Notes: generated from the sequence alone by a model not told the origin. DNA of 64,000 nt from Corallococcus sp. (GCA_023665205.1 JAMPEJ010000003.1:62001-126000); one strand, 5' to 3'; positions 17,571 to 27,314 are shown, numbered from the stretch's first letter. Translations and numbers: made by a program.

Positions 17571-18401
17571 CTAAATTGCAACTTCGAATTTTTCTGCAAA
17601 AGGTTCGTATTCGTAACCGTCCAAAACAAAGTCGTCAACAGTAAACTTGTAAAAATCGGTAACGTCCTTATTGATAACGAATTTGGGCGCGGGATGTTCT
17701 TTGCCGCAGAGCATTCTTTCAACCTGCGGGATATGCCTGTCGTAAATATGCGCGTCGGCTATAACGTGCACAAGTTCCCCAACCTGCAAATTTGAAACTT
17801 GCGCCAACATATGCACAAGCACTGCATACTGCACCACGTTCCAGTTGTTGGCTACCGCCATATCGTTGGAGCGCTGATTCAAAATCGCGTTGAGTTTTCC
17901 TCCGGCAACGTTAAAAGTTACGGAATATGCGCACGGGTACAGGTGCATTTCGGACAAATCATTGTGAACGTAAATGTTCGTAATGATACGTCTGCTTGCA
18001 GGATTGTTTTTAAGGTCGTACAACACGCGGTCAACCTGATCGAACATACCTTCCTTGTAGCGATGCTTTACACCAAGTTGATAGCCGTAAGCCTTGCCTA
18101 TACTGCCCGTTTCGTCCGCCCAACTGTCCCAAATGTGAGAGTTGAGTTCGTTTACGTTGTTGCTCTTTTTCTGCCAGATCCACAACAGTTCGTCCACAGC
18201 AGCGCGAAAAGCCGTACGGCGCAAAGTGATAACGGGAAATTCTTGCTGCAAATCATATCGGTTTACAACGCAAAAAAGTTTCTTTGTGTGAGCGGGCGTA
18301 CCGTCTGCCCAATGCGGACGTACCGCCGCGTTTTCGTCGGAAACGCCCTTGTCCAGAATGTCACGCATATTTTGTCGAAAAATAGTATCGGCCTTGCTCA
18401 T
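17571..18401 (-). CDS. thyA: Thymidylate synthase
   Basis: ThyA methylates dUMP to dTMP with methylene-tetrahydrofolate. The 276-residue protein has the twin-Arg phosphate site (ASRRII near 135-140), the catalytic Cys157 in LYPCAYSV and the substrate loop QRSNDMAVANNWN. The sequence around the active Cys differs from the common PCH form. The C-terminus ends EKFEVAI. ATG 18401 is chosen because GGGAGGG lies 5-6 bases upstream and the family begins here; an open frame extends 40 codons further but runs through the promoter. It is cotranscribed with folA. Confidence 0.93.
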   Translation of the reverse strand: MSKADTIFRQNMRDILDKGVSDENAAVRPHWADGTPAHTKKLFCVVNRYDLQQEFPVITLRRTAFRAAVDELLWIWQKKSNNVNELNSHIWDSWADETGSIGKAYGYQLGVKHRYKEGMFDQVDRVLYDLKNNPASRRIITNIYVHNDLSEMHLYPCAYSVTFNVAGGKLNAILNQRSNDMAVANNWNVVQYAVLVHMLAQVSNLQVGELVHVIADAHIYDRHIPQVERMLCGKEHPAPKFVINKDVTDFYKFTVDDFVLDGYEYEPFAEKFEVAI

Positions 18402-18429
18402 GTCGCCCTCCCGTTTGTGCACTGCAACT

Positions 18430-18458
18430 ATTGTAACAAAATACCTTTGCGTAGTCAA
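18430..18458 (-). promoter_or_regulatory. Promoter of thyA-folA
   Basis: TTGACT and TACAAT with a 17-base spacer; TTTGT precedes the -10 box. Confidence 0.75.
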
Positions 18459-18527
18459 ACGGGATACGCCGCTAAATACGAAAAAAAATTCTCGTCCGAT
18501 GGAAGAGAATTTGGTACGCACCGTCGC

Positions 18528-19748
18528 TTATTTTTTGCGCCGTCTGACTTTTTTAGGGAAAACGTCGTCGCTGATTTGCCGTTCCACCGTAACCGCGACA
18601 AAAACGTTTTGATACAAATTATCGACTTCCGTCTGAATGTAGTCGGAAATTTCTCTGTCAGTCATTTCGGTATCGAAATGCACCGCCACGTCGAAAATAA
18701 GGTTTACAAGTTCGTTACCTTTGACCATGCGGAAATCGTGTAGAACGAAATGCTCGTCAATACTTTTGACGATTTTGTCAACTTGCGCTTTGTACGCGTC
18801 CGTTTCCGCGTTTCCGACTACTATGGGGTCTATATGCGTAACGAGCGTGACGTTTGTGTGTTCAAGAAAGTCGCGTTCTATTCTGTCCGCCAAGTCGTGA
18901 CTGTCCATAACGTTGACGGCTGCATCGACTTCCATATGTACGCTTGCATAAAACTTATCCGGACCGTAATTGTGCACGTTTAAGTCGTGCATGCCCAACA
19001 CTCCGTCGTAACTTTTGATACGCCGTTCTATTTTGTCGGTCAGTTCCTTGTCCGGAGCTTCGCCCACCAGTTGGTTTGCCGTGCCTTTCAATATCTTTGC
19101 GCCGGCAAAAGCAATAAATACGGCGACGATAAGTCCCATAAACCCGTCCAGATTGATTCCGGCGTAATGCGAAATAACGATAGCTATCAACACCGCGCTT
19201 GTCGCGCACGCGTCGGAAATGCTGTCGATTGCGGAGGCTTTGAGCAGCGGAAACGCATAACGCTTGGCAAGTTGAAAATTGAATGCAAACATCCACAGTT
19301 TAACCAGTACCGACGTCGACAAAGCCACTATAAGCCAGACGTTAAATTCAACGGCGTCCGCCTGACCTTTGGCAAAAGCGACTATTTTCGTAACGCTTTC
19401 GATTCCTAGTTGCACAGCCAAAAGTAACACAATAAAAGCCACCGCCATGCTTGCCACGTACTCCATTCGACGGTGTCCGAAAGGATGTCGTCCGTCGGCA
19501 GGCTTTGACGCCAACTTGATTCCGACAAGAGATACGACGTTGCTGCCGCAATCCGTAAGATTGTTAAGTCCGTCCGCCAAAACGGACAAAACCCCGAACA
19601 GTGCGCCGACAACTATTTTAGCCGACGCAAGCAAAAGGTTGAGCACTATTCCGACAATTCCGGACATTTTGCCCGCATTTGCTCTTACCGCGGGATTTTG
19701 AGTATCTTTGAAATTTTTTACAAAAAGCCTAAGCAACATTTTTGTCAT
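18528..19748 (-). CDS. Cation diffusion facilitator family transporter
   Basis: CDF proteins export Zn2+, Mn2+ or Fe2+ by antiport with protons. The 406-residue protein has six hydrophobic helices in the first 230 residues, metal-site acidic motifs (LADGLNNLTD in TM2 and SDACATS in TM5) and the conserved HPFGHRRMEY between TM2 and TM3. A cytoplasmic domain follows (HDLNVHNYGPDKFYASVHMEV, read as HDLNVHNYG and FYASVHMEV), and the C-terminal extension of about 100 residues is longer than in the basic family. The promoter ends about 7 bases before ATG 19748, so the mRNA may be leaderless. Confidence 0.92.
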   Translation of the reverse strand: MTKMLLRLFVKNFKDTQNPAVRANAGKMSGIVGIVLNLLLASAKIVVGALFGVLSVLADGLNNLTDCGSNVVSLVGIKLASKPADGRHPFGHRRMEYVASMAVAFIVLLLAVQLGIESVTKIVAFAKGQADAVEFNVWLIVALSTSVLVKLWMFAFNFQLAKRYAFPLLKASAIDSISDACATSAVLIAIVISHYAGINLDGFMGLIVAVFIAFAGAKILKGTANQLVGEAPDKELTDKIERRIKSYDGVLGMHDLNVHNYGPDKFYASVHMEVDAAVNVMDSHDLADRIERDFLEHTNVTLVTHIDPIVVGNAETDAYKAQVDKIVKSIDEHFVLHDFRMVKGNELVNLIFDVAVHFDTEMTDREISDYIQTEVDNLYQNVFVAVTVERQISDDVFPKKVRRRKK

Positions 19749-19755
19749 AACGAAA

Positions 19756-19784
19756 ATTTTACCGCAAGGTTACGGCAAAGTCAA
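19756..19784 (-). promoter_or_regulatory. Promoter of the CDF gene
   Basis: TTGACT and TAAAAT with a 17-base spacer. The predicted start point coincides with the initiating ATG. Confidence 0.65.
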
Positions 19785-19797
19785 CGTTTTTTTGCCG

Positions 19798-21108
19798 CTA
19801 CGGTCTGACCACCTGCTGGGCAAACGTTGCAGCCACGCAATCGATAACTTTCTGCGCGTTGTCGCCTTCGGCATATGCGCGAACCTTGTTTTCCGTACCG
19901 CTTTTGCGAATGACTATGCGGCAATCGGGATATAGAGCGCTTATGCGTTTCGATGTGCCGGCAAGACTTTGCGGACTTGCCAAAACTTCGTTTGACGGAG
20001 AAAGCGGAATGCTTTTCATTACGTAGGGAACGTCTACGCACTCGCGAGCGTATTCCGACAAACTTCCTACTTCCTTGTAGATTTTGGATACGAACAACGC
20101 GTTGATAAGAGCGTCGCTGCTGGTTGCAAAATTACTCAAAAGATAATGACCGCTTTCCTCTCCGCCGAATACGGCTTTGTTTTTGACCATCAAATTGAAC
20201 ACGTTGGTGTCGCCGACGTCGCTGCGCAAAAGCGTTATTCCGTGTTTGTTTAGAGCTTTTTCTACACCGCCGTTAGTCAAAATAGTGCCGCATACGATAT
20301 CGTTATTCAACAATCCCTTGTAATGCAAATATTTTGCCATGGCAAAAAACACTTTGTTGTTGGGAATAAACCTGTCGCCTTCAAACACGGCCAACCTGTC
20401 GGCGTCGCCGTCAAAAGCAAAGCCCAGCCGATAGTCGGAATTTTGTAGTTTGGATAATAAATACTCCGTATGAGTAGCGCCGCAATCGACGTTGATGCGT
20501 TTGCCGTCGTTTTTGTCGCAAAAAGCGGTGACGTGCGCGTGCGCCTTGACAAACAGCATACGCGCAACTTTGTAACTGGCGCCGTAACAACAATCCAAGG
20601 CGATTTTGACGTCAGATAAGTCCACGCCTACCGAATCCAATACGTCGTCGCAATAGATATTTTCTATGTCGTAAAACACCGGCTCGAACACGCGGTTCTG
20701 TTGCGGCAGGGGCGAAGCAAGTCCGTTCATAATGCGGGAAACCGCGTCCTGCTTGGCTCCGCAAAGTTTCACCCCGTAACGGTCGAATACCTTTAGTCCG
20801 TTATCGCAGGGGGGATTGTGACTTGCGCTTATCATAACGCCGTAATCACCGCCCATTTTGCGCACGAAATGCCCCACCGAATTTGTGGGAAGTATGCCCA
20901 AGTTTATAACGTTTCCGCCGCCGTCGTAAACCCCTTGCGAAAGCGCGTTAAAGAGACTTTCGCCGGAAGTGCGCGTATCCCTCGCAATAAGCACAATCGG
21001 GCAGTCGCCGCCAAGGGACGCCAAACTTTTGCCAAGCAAAAAGGCAGTTCCGTCGGTTATGGTACTGCCGTAAGTTCCGCGTATACCGTCCGTACCAAAG
21101 AAGTTCAT
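19798..21108 (-). CDS. glmM: Phosphoglucosamine mutase
   Basis: GlmM converts glucosamine-6-phosphate to glucosamine-1-phosphate for peptidoglycan precursors. The 436-residue protein carries the N-terminal FFGTDGIRG, the catalytic phosphoserine loop MISASHNPP (Ser96), the metal loop FDGDADR, the sugar-binding GEESGH and the phosphate-binding RKSGTENKVR. The family includes phosphomannomutases, but FGTDGIRG and length point to GlmM. ATG 21108 is preferred: GGAGG lies 9 bases upstream, whereas the upstream TTG lies on that site. It follows trxB by 63 bases and may be cotranscribed. Confidence 0.92.
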   Translation of the reverse strand: MNFFGTDGIRGTYGSTITDGTAFLLGKSLASLGGDCPIVLIARDTRTSGESLFNALSQGVYDGGGNVINLGILPTNSVGHFVRKMGGDYGVMISASHNPPCDNGLKVFDRYGVKLCGAKQDAVSRIMNGLASPLPQQNRVFEPVFYDIENIYCDDVLDSVGVDLSDVKIALDCCYGASYKVARMLFVKAHAHVTAFCDKNDGKRINVDCGATHTEYLLSKLQNSDYRLGFAFDGDADRLAVFEGDRFIPNNKVFFAMAKYLHYKGLLNNDIVCGTILTNGGVEKALNKHGITLLRSDVGDTNVFNLMVKNKAVFGGEESGHYLLSNFATSSDALINALFVSKIYKEVGSLSEYARECVDVPYVMKSIPLSPSNEVLASPQSLAGTSKRISALYPDCRIVIRKSGTENKVRAYAEGDNAQKVIDCVAATFAQQVVRP

Positions 21109-21171
21109 ATCATTTTCCTCCAAATAGATTTTTCTTCTTTGGTAGACGTTATAATATATGTCGAATAAAAA

Positions 21172-22074
21172 TTATTTTGCAAATTTGGCCGCATAAGCGG
21201 AGGCAAAAGTTCCGGCCTTTGCGCCGTCGGCGCATGCCGTGACTATTTGTTTAAGCGTACCGAAAGTAACGTCGCCGGCGGCAAACAATCCTTCTACGCT
21301 TGTTTGGCACTTACCGTCCACAAGCAGATAGCCGTTTTGTTTGTCCAAGTCGTTCATATCTATAAATTCCGTTACCGGCGCCGCGCCTATTGCAACAAAC
21401 ACGCAGTTGACGCTAAGCGTGTAGGTTTTTTCGCCGTCGAATACGTCTATTGCAGATACGGTTTCGGCGCACGTAATTGCGGAAACCCGACTGTTGAAAG
21501 TTACCGTCACGTTGGATTTTTTCATAAGGTCGTCCGCCGCGCGGTCTTCGGTAGAAAATTGCGATTGAGGCACTATAACGTACACCTTACTGCAAATATC
21601 TGCAAGATACGTTGCTTCGCGTACCGCAGCGATACCTCCGCCCACAACTGCGACCGGAAGATTTTTGTAGAAATTGCCGTCGCACGTAGCGCAATAGGAA
21701 ACGCCTTTGCCGACGTATGGCGCTTCGAACCCGAGTTTGTTATGAGCGGTACCCGTGGCAACCACAACGGCAGGGAAATCGAAAGAACCTTTTTCCGTAG
21801 CGATAGTAAAAGTATCTACGTTTTTAGTTAGAGAGAGAACGCGGCTGCGAACCGTTTTCAATCCCAAAGACTTGGCTTGCTCCGCCATATCGGATGCCAA
21901 CTGCCACCCCTCAACGGATTTGTACGACGGATAGTTTTGCACTTCGGCTATAGTTGCGGTAAGCCCTCCCAAGCCGTATTGCTCGAACAATGTGACCTCC
22001 GCATTGGCACGTAACGCATACACTGCCGCAGTCAAGCCTGCAACGCCTCCGCCCACTATTGCGATTTTTTTCAT
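21172..22074 (-). CDS. trxB: Thioredoxin reductase-like flavoprotein
   Basis: The enzyme should pass electrons from NADPH (or NADH or ferredoxin) through FAD to a thioredoxin. The 300-residue protein has the FAD motif IVGGGVAGLTAA, the redox pair Cys128-Ala-Thr-Cys131 (SYCATCDGNFYKN), a nucleotide motif VAVVGGGIAAVREA and the final FAD motif GLFAAGDVTFG. The second motif lacks the usual HRR-type arginines that recognise NADPH phosphate, so the electron donor is uncertain. No thioredoxin gene lies nearby. An AAGGA site precedes the ATG. Confidence 0.88.
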   Translation of the reverse strand: MKKIAIVGGGVAGLTAAVYALRANAEVTLFEQYGLGGLTATIAEVQNYPSYKSVEGWQLASDMAEQAKSLGLKTVRSRVLSLTKNVDTFTIATEKGSFDFPAVVVATGTAHNKLGFEAPYVGKGVSYCATCDGNFYKNLPVAVVGGGIAAVREATYLADICSKVYVIVPQSQFSTEDRAADDLMKKSNVTVTFNSRVSAITCAETVSAIDVFDGEKTYTLSVNCVFVAIGAAPVTEFIDMNDLDKQNGYLLVDGKCQTSVEGLFAAGDVTFGTLKQIVTACADGAKAGTFASAYAAKFAK

Positions 22075-22263
22075 TTTTTGCCGTCCTTCGTTGCTTGTTT
22101 TATTGTATCAAACGGTACTATGCGCAACTTGTAGAATATTGATATTTTGTAGATAGTATTGACAAAACCTCGTAACAATTTTTTCCGCCGCAAAAGCGCA
22201 ACAAATCTACTCTTAGCAAATATATCGTATCATAAAACGTCAAAGATGTAAACTTGCGACAAA

Positions 22264-22298
22264 CAAAAAAACAACGGCAAATTGCCGCCGCTTTTTTT
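22264..22298 (-). terminator. Terminator of the glycerol operon
   Basis: A short stem CGGCA/TGCCG with flanking pairing is followed on the minus strand by TTGTTTTTTTG. It lies 14 bases after the glpK stop codon. Confidence 0.65.
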
Positions 22299-22311
22299 CG
22301 TAACCGAGCGA

Positions 22312-23793
22312 TTATTTGCATCGTGCCTGACGCACGGCGTGCGCCCATCCGTCCACAAGTTTTTGACGGGTAACGTCATCCATTTGAGGGACAAATTTTC
22401 TGTCCACGGAAATATCGGCACGAATCTCGTCGATATTTTTCCAATAGCCCATGGTAAGCCCTGCCAAAAAGCAAGCGCCTAGCGCCGTAGTTTCCGTCAC
22501 CTTGGGGCGCACGACTGTTGCGTTGAGTATATCCGCCTGAAACTGCATCAAAAAGTTGTTTGCACTGGCGCCGCCGTCCACGTTTAAGCATGAAATTTTG
22601 ACGTTGGCGTCGCGCTGCATGGAGTTGACCAAATCGTACACCTGATAATCTATTGCCTCCAAGGCTGCACGGACAAAGTGTTCTTTTTTTGTGCCGCGCG
22701 TAACGCCCGTGATCGTGCCGCGGGCTTCCGCATCCCAATAGGGCGCGCCAAGCCCCGTAAACGAAGGCACTACGTACACGCCGTTGGTGTCCGACACTTT
22801 GTTAGCGTAGTTTTCCGTTTCGGCAGCGTTCTTTATCATACGCATTTCGTCGCGAAGCCATTGATTAACCGCGCCGCCGATAAATACGCTGCCTTCCAAC
22901 ACATAAGGGGGCTTATCGTCCAAACTTGCTCCCAAAGTGGTTATAAGTCCGTTTTTGGACTTTACGGCTTTGTCTCCCGTATTCATCAACAAGAAGCAAC
23001 CGGTGCCGTAGGTGTTTTTTACGTCGCCTTCGTGTACGGCCAAATGCCCGAAAAGCGCGGCCTGCTGATCCCCTACAACGCTGCAAATAGGTATTTCCCG
23101 TCCGATAAAAGTTTCGTCGGTATGGCCGTAGTTGTAGCCGGACGGATACACGTTTGGCAACATACACTTAGGAATACCAAACAATTTCAAGAGGTCGTCG
23201 TCCCACTGTAAGGTATGGATATTGAACAGCATAGTACGACAGGCGTTCGTGTAGTCGGTGGCAAATATTTTTCCGCGTGAAAGCTGCCACATAAGGTAGG
23301 TATCCACCGTACCGAACAACAGTTCGCCCTTTTCGGCGCGGACGCGAGCGCCCTCTACGTTGTCCAAAATCCATTTGAGTTTTGTAGCGGAAAAATACGC
23401 GTCCAAAACAAGTCCCGTTTTGTCATAGATCGTTTCTGCGAGACCTTGTTTCTTTAATTGTTCGCAATAGTCTGCCGTACGACGGCACTGCCAAACTATT
23501 GCGTTGTATACCGGTTTGCCGGTTGTCTTGTCCCAAACGAAAGTAGTTTCGCGCTGGTTAGTTATGCCGATAGCGGCAACGTCCGCTGCGGAAACGTTTG
23601 CACGTATAAGCGCCTCCACAATAACGCCTACTTGCGAGCCGTAAACGTCGTGAGGATCGTGCTCTACCCAACCTGCTTTTGGATAGATCTGAGGAAACTC
23701 TTGTTGGGCTTTACCCATAACGTTGCCCTGCTTATCGAATACTATCGCGCGGGAACTTGTCGTGCCTTGATCCAGAGCAAGAATATATTTCAT
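22312..23793 (-). CDS. glpK: Glycerol kinase
   Basis: GlpK phosphorylates glycerol to glycerol-3-phosphate. The 493-residue protein begins [19 protein letters not shown] (ATP phosphate-1 motif). It has [26 protein letters not shown] (read as [12 protein letters not shown] and [11 protein letters not shown]), [15 protein letters not shown] and the adenosine motif [15 protein letters not shown]. The length is normal. ATG 23793 is fixed by AGGAGATT upstream; the frame is open further but without a start signal. It is the last gene of the operon, 56 bases after the DUF1667 gene. Confidence 0.95.
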   Translation of the reverse strand: MKYILALDQGTTSSRAIVFDKQGNVMGKAQQEFPQIYPKAGWVEHDPHDVYGSQVGVIVEALIRANVSAADVAAIGITNQRETTFVWDKTTGKPVYNAIVWQCRRTADYCEQLKKQGLAETIYDKTGLVLDAYFSATKLKWILDNVEGARVRAEKGELLFGTVDTYLMWQLSRGKIFATDYTNACRTMLFNIHTLQWDDDLLKLFGIPKCMLPNVYPSGYNYGHTDETFIGREIPICSVVGDQQAALFGHLAVHEGDVKNTYGTGCFLLMNTGDKAVKSKNGLITTLGASLDDKPPYVLEGSVFIGGAVNQWLRDEMRMIKNAAETENYANKVSDTNGVYVVPSFTGLGAPYWDAEARGTITGVTRGTKKEHFVRAALEAIDYQVYDLVNSMQRDANVKISCLNVDGGASANNFLMQFQADILNATVVRPKVTETTALGACFLAGLTMGYWKNIDEIRADISVDRKFVPQMDDVTRQKLVDGWAHAVRQARCK

Positions 23794-23849
23794 TACCGAA
23801 TCTCCTGTAAAAAATTTGCGAAAAATCCGACTGATACAAAAATTTGATT

Positions 23850-24212
23850 TTACGCTTTGTCTACGTTTTTTGTAGCGATAAAGTCCACGCCGCAACCGCA
23901 AATATTACTAACCACCACGTCGCCTATTTTAACGGGGGCGGAAAGCGTAACTTTCTTTAACAAATCCAAACTTTCGAAAATAAATTGTTTTGGTATTGCC
24001 TCGCGCGTTTTAACTGAGACCATTGCTATCGTGCCGCCTGTAACACGAACGGAACCGGTTACCATGCGCTTGGGAGAAGTGACCTCGTTTACGGCGTAAG
24101 TTGTGCCGCGCGGACAAGTGTTACCAGACACTTTAATATTGTTCTTGTCGCTGTCGTCCACTGTCAAGCGGCACCCAATGGGACAATTGATACAAATCAT
24201 TTCTCTTGGCAT
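23850..24212 (-). CDS. DUF1667 protein of the glycerol oxidation operon
   Basis: This 120-residue protein has a Cys-rich N-terminus ([10 protein letters not shown], then CPRG) and a final ICGCGVD, consistent with a metal or Fe-S site. DUF1667 proteins are regularly encoded next to GlpO-like and FAD/[2Fe-2S] oxidoreductases in anaerobes, where they are thought to complete a glycerol-3-phosphate oxidation complex; the exact electron path is not established. It begins 3 bases after the preceding gene, so translation is probably coupled. Confidence 0.88.
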   Translation of the reverse strand: MPREMICINCPIGCRLTVDDSDKNNIKVSGNTCPRGTTYAVNEVTSPKRMVTGSVRVTGGTIAMVSVKTREAIPKQFIFESLDLLKKVTLSAPVKIGDVVVSNICGCGVDFIATKNVDKA

Positions 24213-24215
24213 AAC

Positions 24216-25478
24216 TCACTCCTTTATCAACGTGATTTCGACTTTTTTCGCATTTTTAAGCGTCTTTATCTGTTCGGCGGAAAGATTGATATTTTCCATT
24301 TCTCCCGGCGCAACCACCGGACGCTTCTTCCCGAATATTTTAACGCCGTCAGCCAATACCGCCAATTCCACCTTTTTGAACACGTTGGAAACGCGCATTT
24401 TGAAACTTTGGCTTGAGTAGCAGTCGTCGCGGTTGAGTACAGTCGGTACGCAGTAACGCACGCCTCCGGTACAATCTATCTTTATTTTATCCTTGCAAGG
24501 TTTTTGTCCGTTGATATATTCTACGGCGCGTTTACCAGCATTTTCGCTTTCGGCAGAGACAAAATCCACCAAATCGTGCACGTGCAGTACGTTGCCGCAC
24601 TCAAACACTCCGTCCACGTCCGTCATCAGGTTTTCGTCCACAACGGCGCCGCCGGTAACGGGAGAAAGGGTCACTTGCGCGTTTTTGACAAGTTCGTTTT
24701 CCGGAAGCAAACCGACGGACAAAAGCAACGTATCGCAAGGGATTATCTGCGCGGTTGCCTTTTTGGGTTGCAAACGGTCGTCCACTTCGCACACGACAAC
24801 GCCTTCCACGCGGCCGTGTCCCAATATTTCAGTAACCGTATGCGAAAAATACAGAGGGATACCGAAGTCGTTCAGACACTGCACGATGTTGCGGTTCAGA
24901 CCGGACGAATAGGGCATCAATTCCACAACGGCCTTGACTTTGGCCCCCTCGAAGGTCATACGGCGAGCCATGATAAGACCTATGTCGCCGCTGCCCAAGA
25001 TGACAACTTCCTTGCCGGGGAGATAGCCGTTGACGTTGACTAGTTTTTGCGCCGTTCCTGCGGAATACACGCCCGCACCCCGCATGCCTGCAATATTTAT
25101 CGCTCCTCTGGGGCGCTCACGGCAGCCGCACGCCAAAATTACGGCCTTGGCGGACAAAGACACCAACCCGTCCTCTTGCGAAGCGTAGGTAACGGTTTTG
25201 TCGCGAGAAACGTCTATGACCGTGGCACCGAGTTTGTACTCTATACCGCGTTTTTTTACTTCCTCTACGTAACGTGCGGCGTACTCCGGACCGGTCAATT
25301 CTTCTTTGAAAGTGTGCAGCCCGAAGCCGTTGTGAATACACTGGTTTAGAATACCGCCGAGTTCCGGTTCGCGTTCCAGAATAATAATATCTTTTTCGCC
25401 GTTGTCGTAGGCGGACACAGCCGCGGCAAGTCCTGCCGGACCGCCGCCGACAATCACCAAATTTACGCGTTTCATCAT
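24216..25478 (-). CDS. FAD-dependent pyridine nucleotide-disulfide oxidoreductase subunit
   Basis: This 420-residue protein has an N-terminal FAD motif (VIVGGGPAGLAAA), a second nucleotide motif (EVVILGSGDIGLIMARR) and a late FECGNVLHVHDLVDFVS segment. Its order and neighbours match the small flavoprotein that accompanies GlpO-type dehydrogenases in anaerobic glycerol operons. It lacks a CxxC redox pair of the thioredoxin reductase type. It probably transfers electrons between glycerol-3-phosphate dehydrogenase and NAD or another carrier. Its ATG overlaps the stop codon of the upstream gene (ATGA). Confidence 0.88.
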   Translation of the reverse strand: MMKRVNLVIVGGGPAGLAAAVSAYDNGEKDIIILEREPELGGILNQCIHNGFGLHTFKEELTGPEYAARYVEEVKKRGIEYKLGATVIDVSRDKTVTYASQEDGLVSLSAKAVILACGCRERPRGAINIAGMRGAGVYSAGTAQKLVNVNGYLPGKEVVILGSGDIGLIMARRMTFEGAKVKAVVELMPYSSGLNRNIVQCLNDFGIPLYFSHTVTEILGHGRVEGVVVCEVDDRLQPKKATAQIIPCDTLLLSVGLLPENELVKNAQVTLSPVTGGAVVDENLMTDVDGVFECGNVLHVHDLVDFVSAESENAGKRAVEYINGQKPCKDKIKIDCTGGVRYCVPTVLNRDDCYSSQSFKMRVSNVFKKVELAVLADGVKIFGKKRPVVAPGEMENINLSAEQIKTLKNAKKVEITLIKE

Positions 25479-26905
25479 TTCGTCCTCCCCACCACAACGT
25501 TACTGTTTCCGCCGCTTTTAGTCACGTCCTGCAAATCGCAACCGAGTTCGCGAGCGAGAATTTCCATTATGCGCGGAGTACAAAATCCTGCTTGGCAACG
25601 CCCCATACCTGCGCGAACGCGACGCTTTACTCCGTCCAAATCTTTTGCTCCGACGGGACGACGAATGGCGTCCACTATTTCTCCTTCAGTAACCGTTTCG
25701 CAACGGCAAACTATTTTGCCGTACAAAGGGTTTTGTTCTATAAGTTTTTGACGCTCGGCATCGGACAGTTTGGAAAACTGCGGGATCGCTTTGCGGTGAG
25801 CGTTGAAATGAATATTTTGCGGCAAATTGAGTTTTGCCGCCGCTTGTGCGGCAACGTCCGCAGCTATTGCGGGAGCACACGTCAAACCCGGGCTTTCGAT
25901 ACCTGCCACGTTAAAAAAGTTGTCGACGCTGCTTTCGCCCACCTCAAAATCGTCCGAGTCCAAATGCGCGCGCAAGCCGGCAAACTGCGTGATTATATCG
26001 CGGCGCGAAAGGGACGGAACAGTTACGAGCGCCTTATCAAACGCTTCGTTTAACCGTTCGGCAACCGTATTGACGTCGTCTTTGTCCTCCACGTCGGCAG
26101 CCGTAGGACCGACCAAAATATTGCCGTGCGTAGTAGGCGTGACCAATACGCCTTTGCCCATTTTCGTGGGCAATTGAAACAAAGTGCGATCGGCAAGACA
26201 GCCGCAATTTTTATCCATCAAAACGTAATCGCCTTTGCGTGCGGTTATGTGCAACTTTTCCTTGCAGACCATATTATTGATATCGTCTGCGTAGTCGCCT
26301 GCGCAATTGACGATAACTTTCGATTGATGCACGCTGCCGTCGGAGCAAGTTACCTCAAAACCGCCGTCAATTTGTTTGACGCCGTTTACTTCCGACAAAA
26401 AGCGGAATTCCACGCCGTTTTCCGCCGCATTTTCCGCATAAGCAATCGCCATTTCGTACGGAGAAACTATACCGCCGCTAGGCACTACCAATGCGGCAAC
26501 CGCCTTGTCGGACACGTACGGTTCCATTTCCTTTATGGCTGCATTGCCTTCGACAATATGCAAACCTTTTACGCCGTTTTGCAAGCCGCGTCCGTACAGC
26601 TCGGTCAGCCCTGCCTTTTCCGACTCGTCAAAACACAGTACAAGCGAACCGTTGCGACGGAATGGAAATTCCAACTCGCGTGCGAGGTCGTCGAACATAG
26701 CATTGCCCAAAACGTTGTAGTACGCTTTTTTTGTGCCGGGCTTTGCGTCGTGCCCTCCGTGCACAATGCCGCTGTTAGCCTTAGTTGTGCCTACGGACAC
26801 GTCGTTTCCGCGTTCCAAAAGCAGCACGTCGGCCTTGTAACGCGACAATTCTCTTGCGATCGCACAACCGCATATACCTCCGCCGATAACGATAATATCT
26901 CTCAT
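25475..26905 (-). CDS. Glycerol-3-phosphate dehydrogenase, GlpO/GlpA type with [2Fe-2S] domain
   Basis: This 476-residue FAD enzyme should oxidise glycerol-3-phosphate to dihydroxyacetone phosphate. It begins MRDIIVIGGGICGCAIAREL (FAD motif). It has the DAO-family GTTKANSGIVHGGHDA loop, and its C-terminal BFD-like domain of about 60 residues has CRCETVTEGEI and CQAGFC, four cysteines for a [2Fe-2S] cluster. ATG 26905 is fixed by GGAGG. It is the first gene of the operon and carries a long structured leader. Related 2-hydroxyglutarate oxidases share the fold, but glpK in the operon supports the glycerol assignment. Confidence 0.9.
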   Translation of the reverse strand: MRDIIVIGGGICGCAIARELSRYKADVLLLERGNDVSVGTTKANSGIVHGGHDAKPGTKKAYYNVLGNAMFDDLARELEFPFRRNGSLVLCFDESEKAGLTELYGRGLQNGVKGLHIVEGNAAIKEMEPYVSDKAVAALVVPSGGIVSPYEMAIAYAENAAENGVEFRFLSEVNGVKQIDGGFEVTCSDGSVHQSKVIVNCAGDYADDINNMVCKEKLHITARKGDYVLMDKNCGCLADRTLFQLPTKMGKGVLVTPTTHGNILVGPTAADVEDKDDVNTVAERLNEAFDKALVTVPSLSRRDIITQFAGLRAHLDSDDFEVGESSVDNFFNVAGIESPGLTCAPAIAADVAAQAAAKLNLPQNIHFNAHRKAIPQFSKLSDAERQKLIEQNPLYGKIVCRCETVTEGEIVDAIRRPVGAKDLDGVKRRVRAGMGRCQAGFCTPRIMEILARELGCDLQDVTKSGGNSNVVVGRTK

Positions 26906-27100
26906 TTGATCCTCCATACGCCTTTCTTTTGCCGATAATCTACGCCGAAAGCCTTTTGTGTTGGTCGATTCGCTTACCTTCAAGCAAGTCTCCTACGCTA
27001 AGCAGACGGCAGCCGTGACACAGCCGACTATAGATTTTCCGTCAAACTCTTGCGCCTAAAATATGTTTGCGCGGCAAAGCGCCGACTAACCGTTTGTAAT
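26906..27100 (-). promoter_or_regulatory. Structured leader of the glycerol operon, unknown class
   Basis: The transcript from 27101-27129 has a leader of about 190 bases. A long-range closing stem pairs 27083-27090 with 26960-26967 (GTTAGTCG with CGACCAAC on the minus strand, one mismatch). Inside are at least three candidate stems: CAAAC/GTTTG with CCG/CGG, CGGC/GCCG, and CTTGC/GTAAG. I see no conserved core of a riboswitch I know and no clear terminator before the gene. It may sense a glycerol metabolite or bind an antiterminator protein; this is inference. Confidence 0.5.
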
Positions 27101-27129
27101 ATTATATATCGTGTACGGACAAAATTCAA
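27101..27129 (-). promoter_or_regulatory. Promoter of the glycerol operon
   Basis: TTGAAT and a perfect TATAAT with a 17-base spacer, far upstream of the first gene. Positions 27130-27233 hold nothing else recognisable. Confidence 0.75.
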
Positions 27130-27233
27130 TAGGAAAGCCGGCAAATTTGAAAAACCAAACGCAAATCTTTTTCACTTTTGATAAACGGAACAACGCGGCA
27201 AACTGTTTTGTACAATAAAAAATTTTGAAAAGT

Positions 27234-27280
27234 AAAAGCAACTCCCGTTTTGGGGTACGTCCCAATCGAAAGTTGCTTTT
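27234..27280 (-). terminator. Terminator of the tmk-holB-yaaT operon
   Basis: AAAAGCAACT pairs with AGTTGCTTTT, and an inner TTGGG/CCCAA extends the hairpin. It lies 34 bases after the last stop codon of the operon. Confidence 0.75.
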
Positions 27281-27314
27281 TGTAATTTTTACCGAAATTT
27301 CAACCGTTCGCTTG

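Noticed and set aside
17465..17722. Minus-strand frame between thyA and folA
   Set aside because: It is out of frame with thyA, overlaps it and has no start signal or recognisable product.
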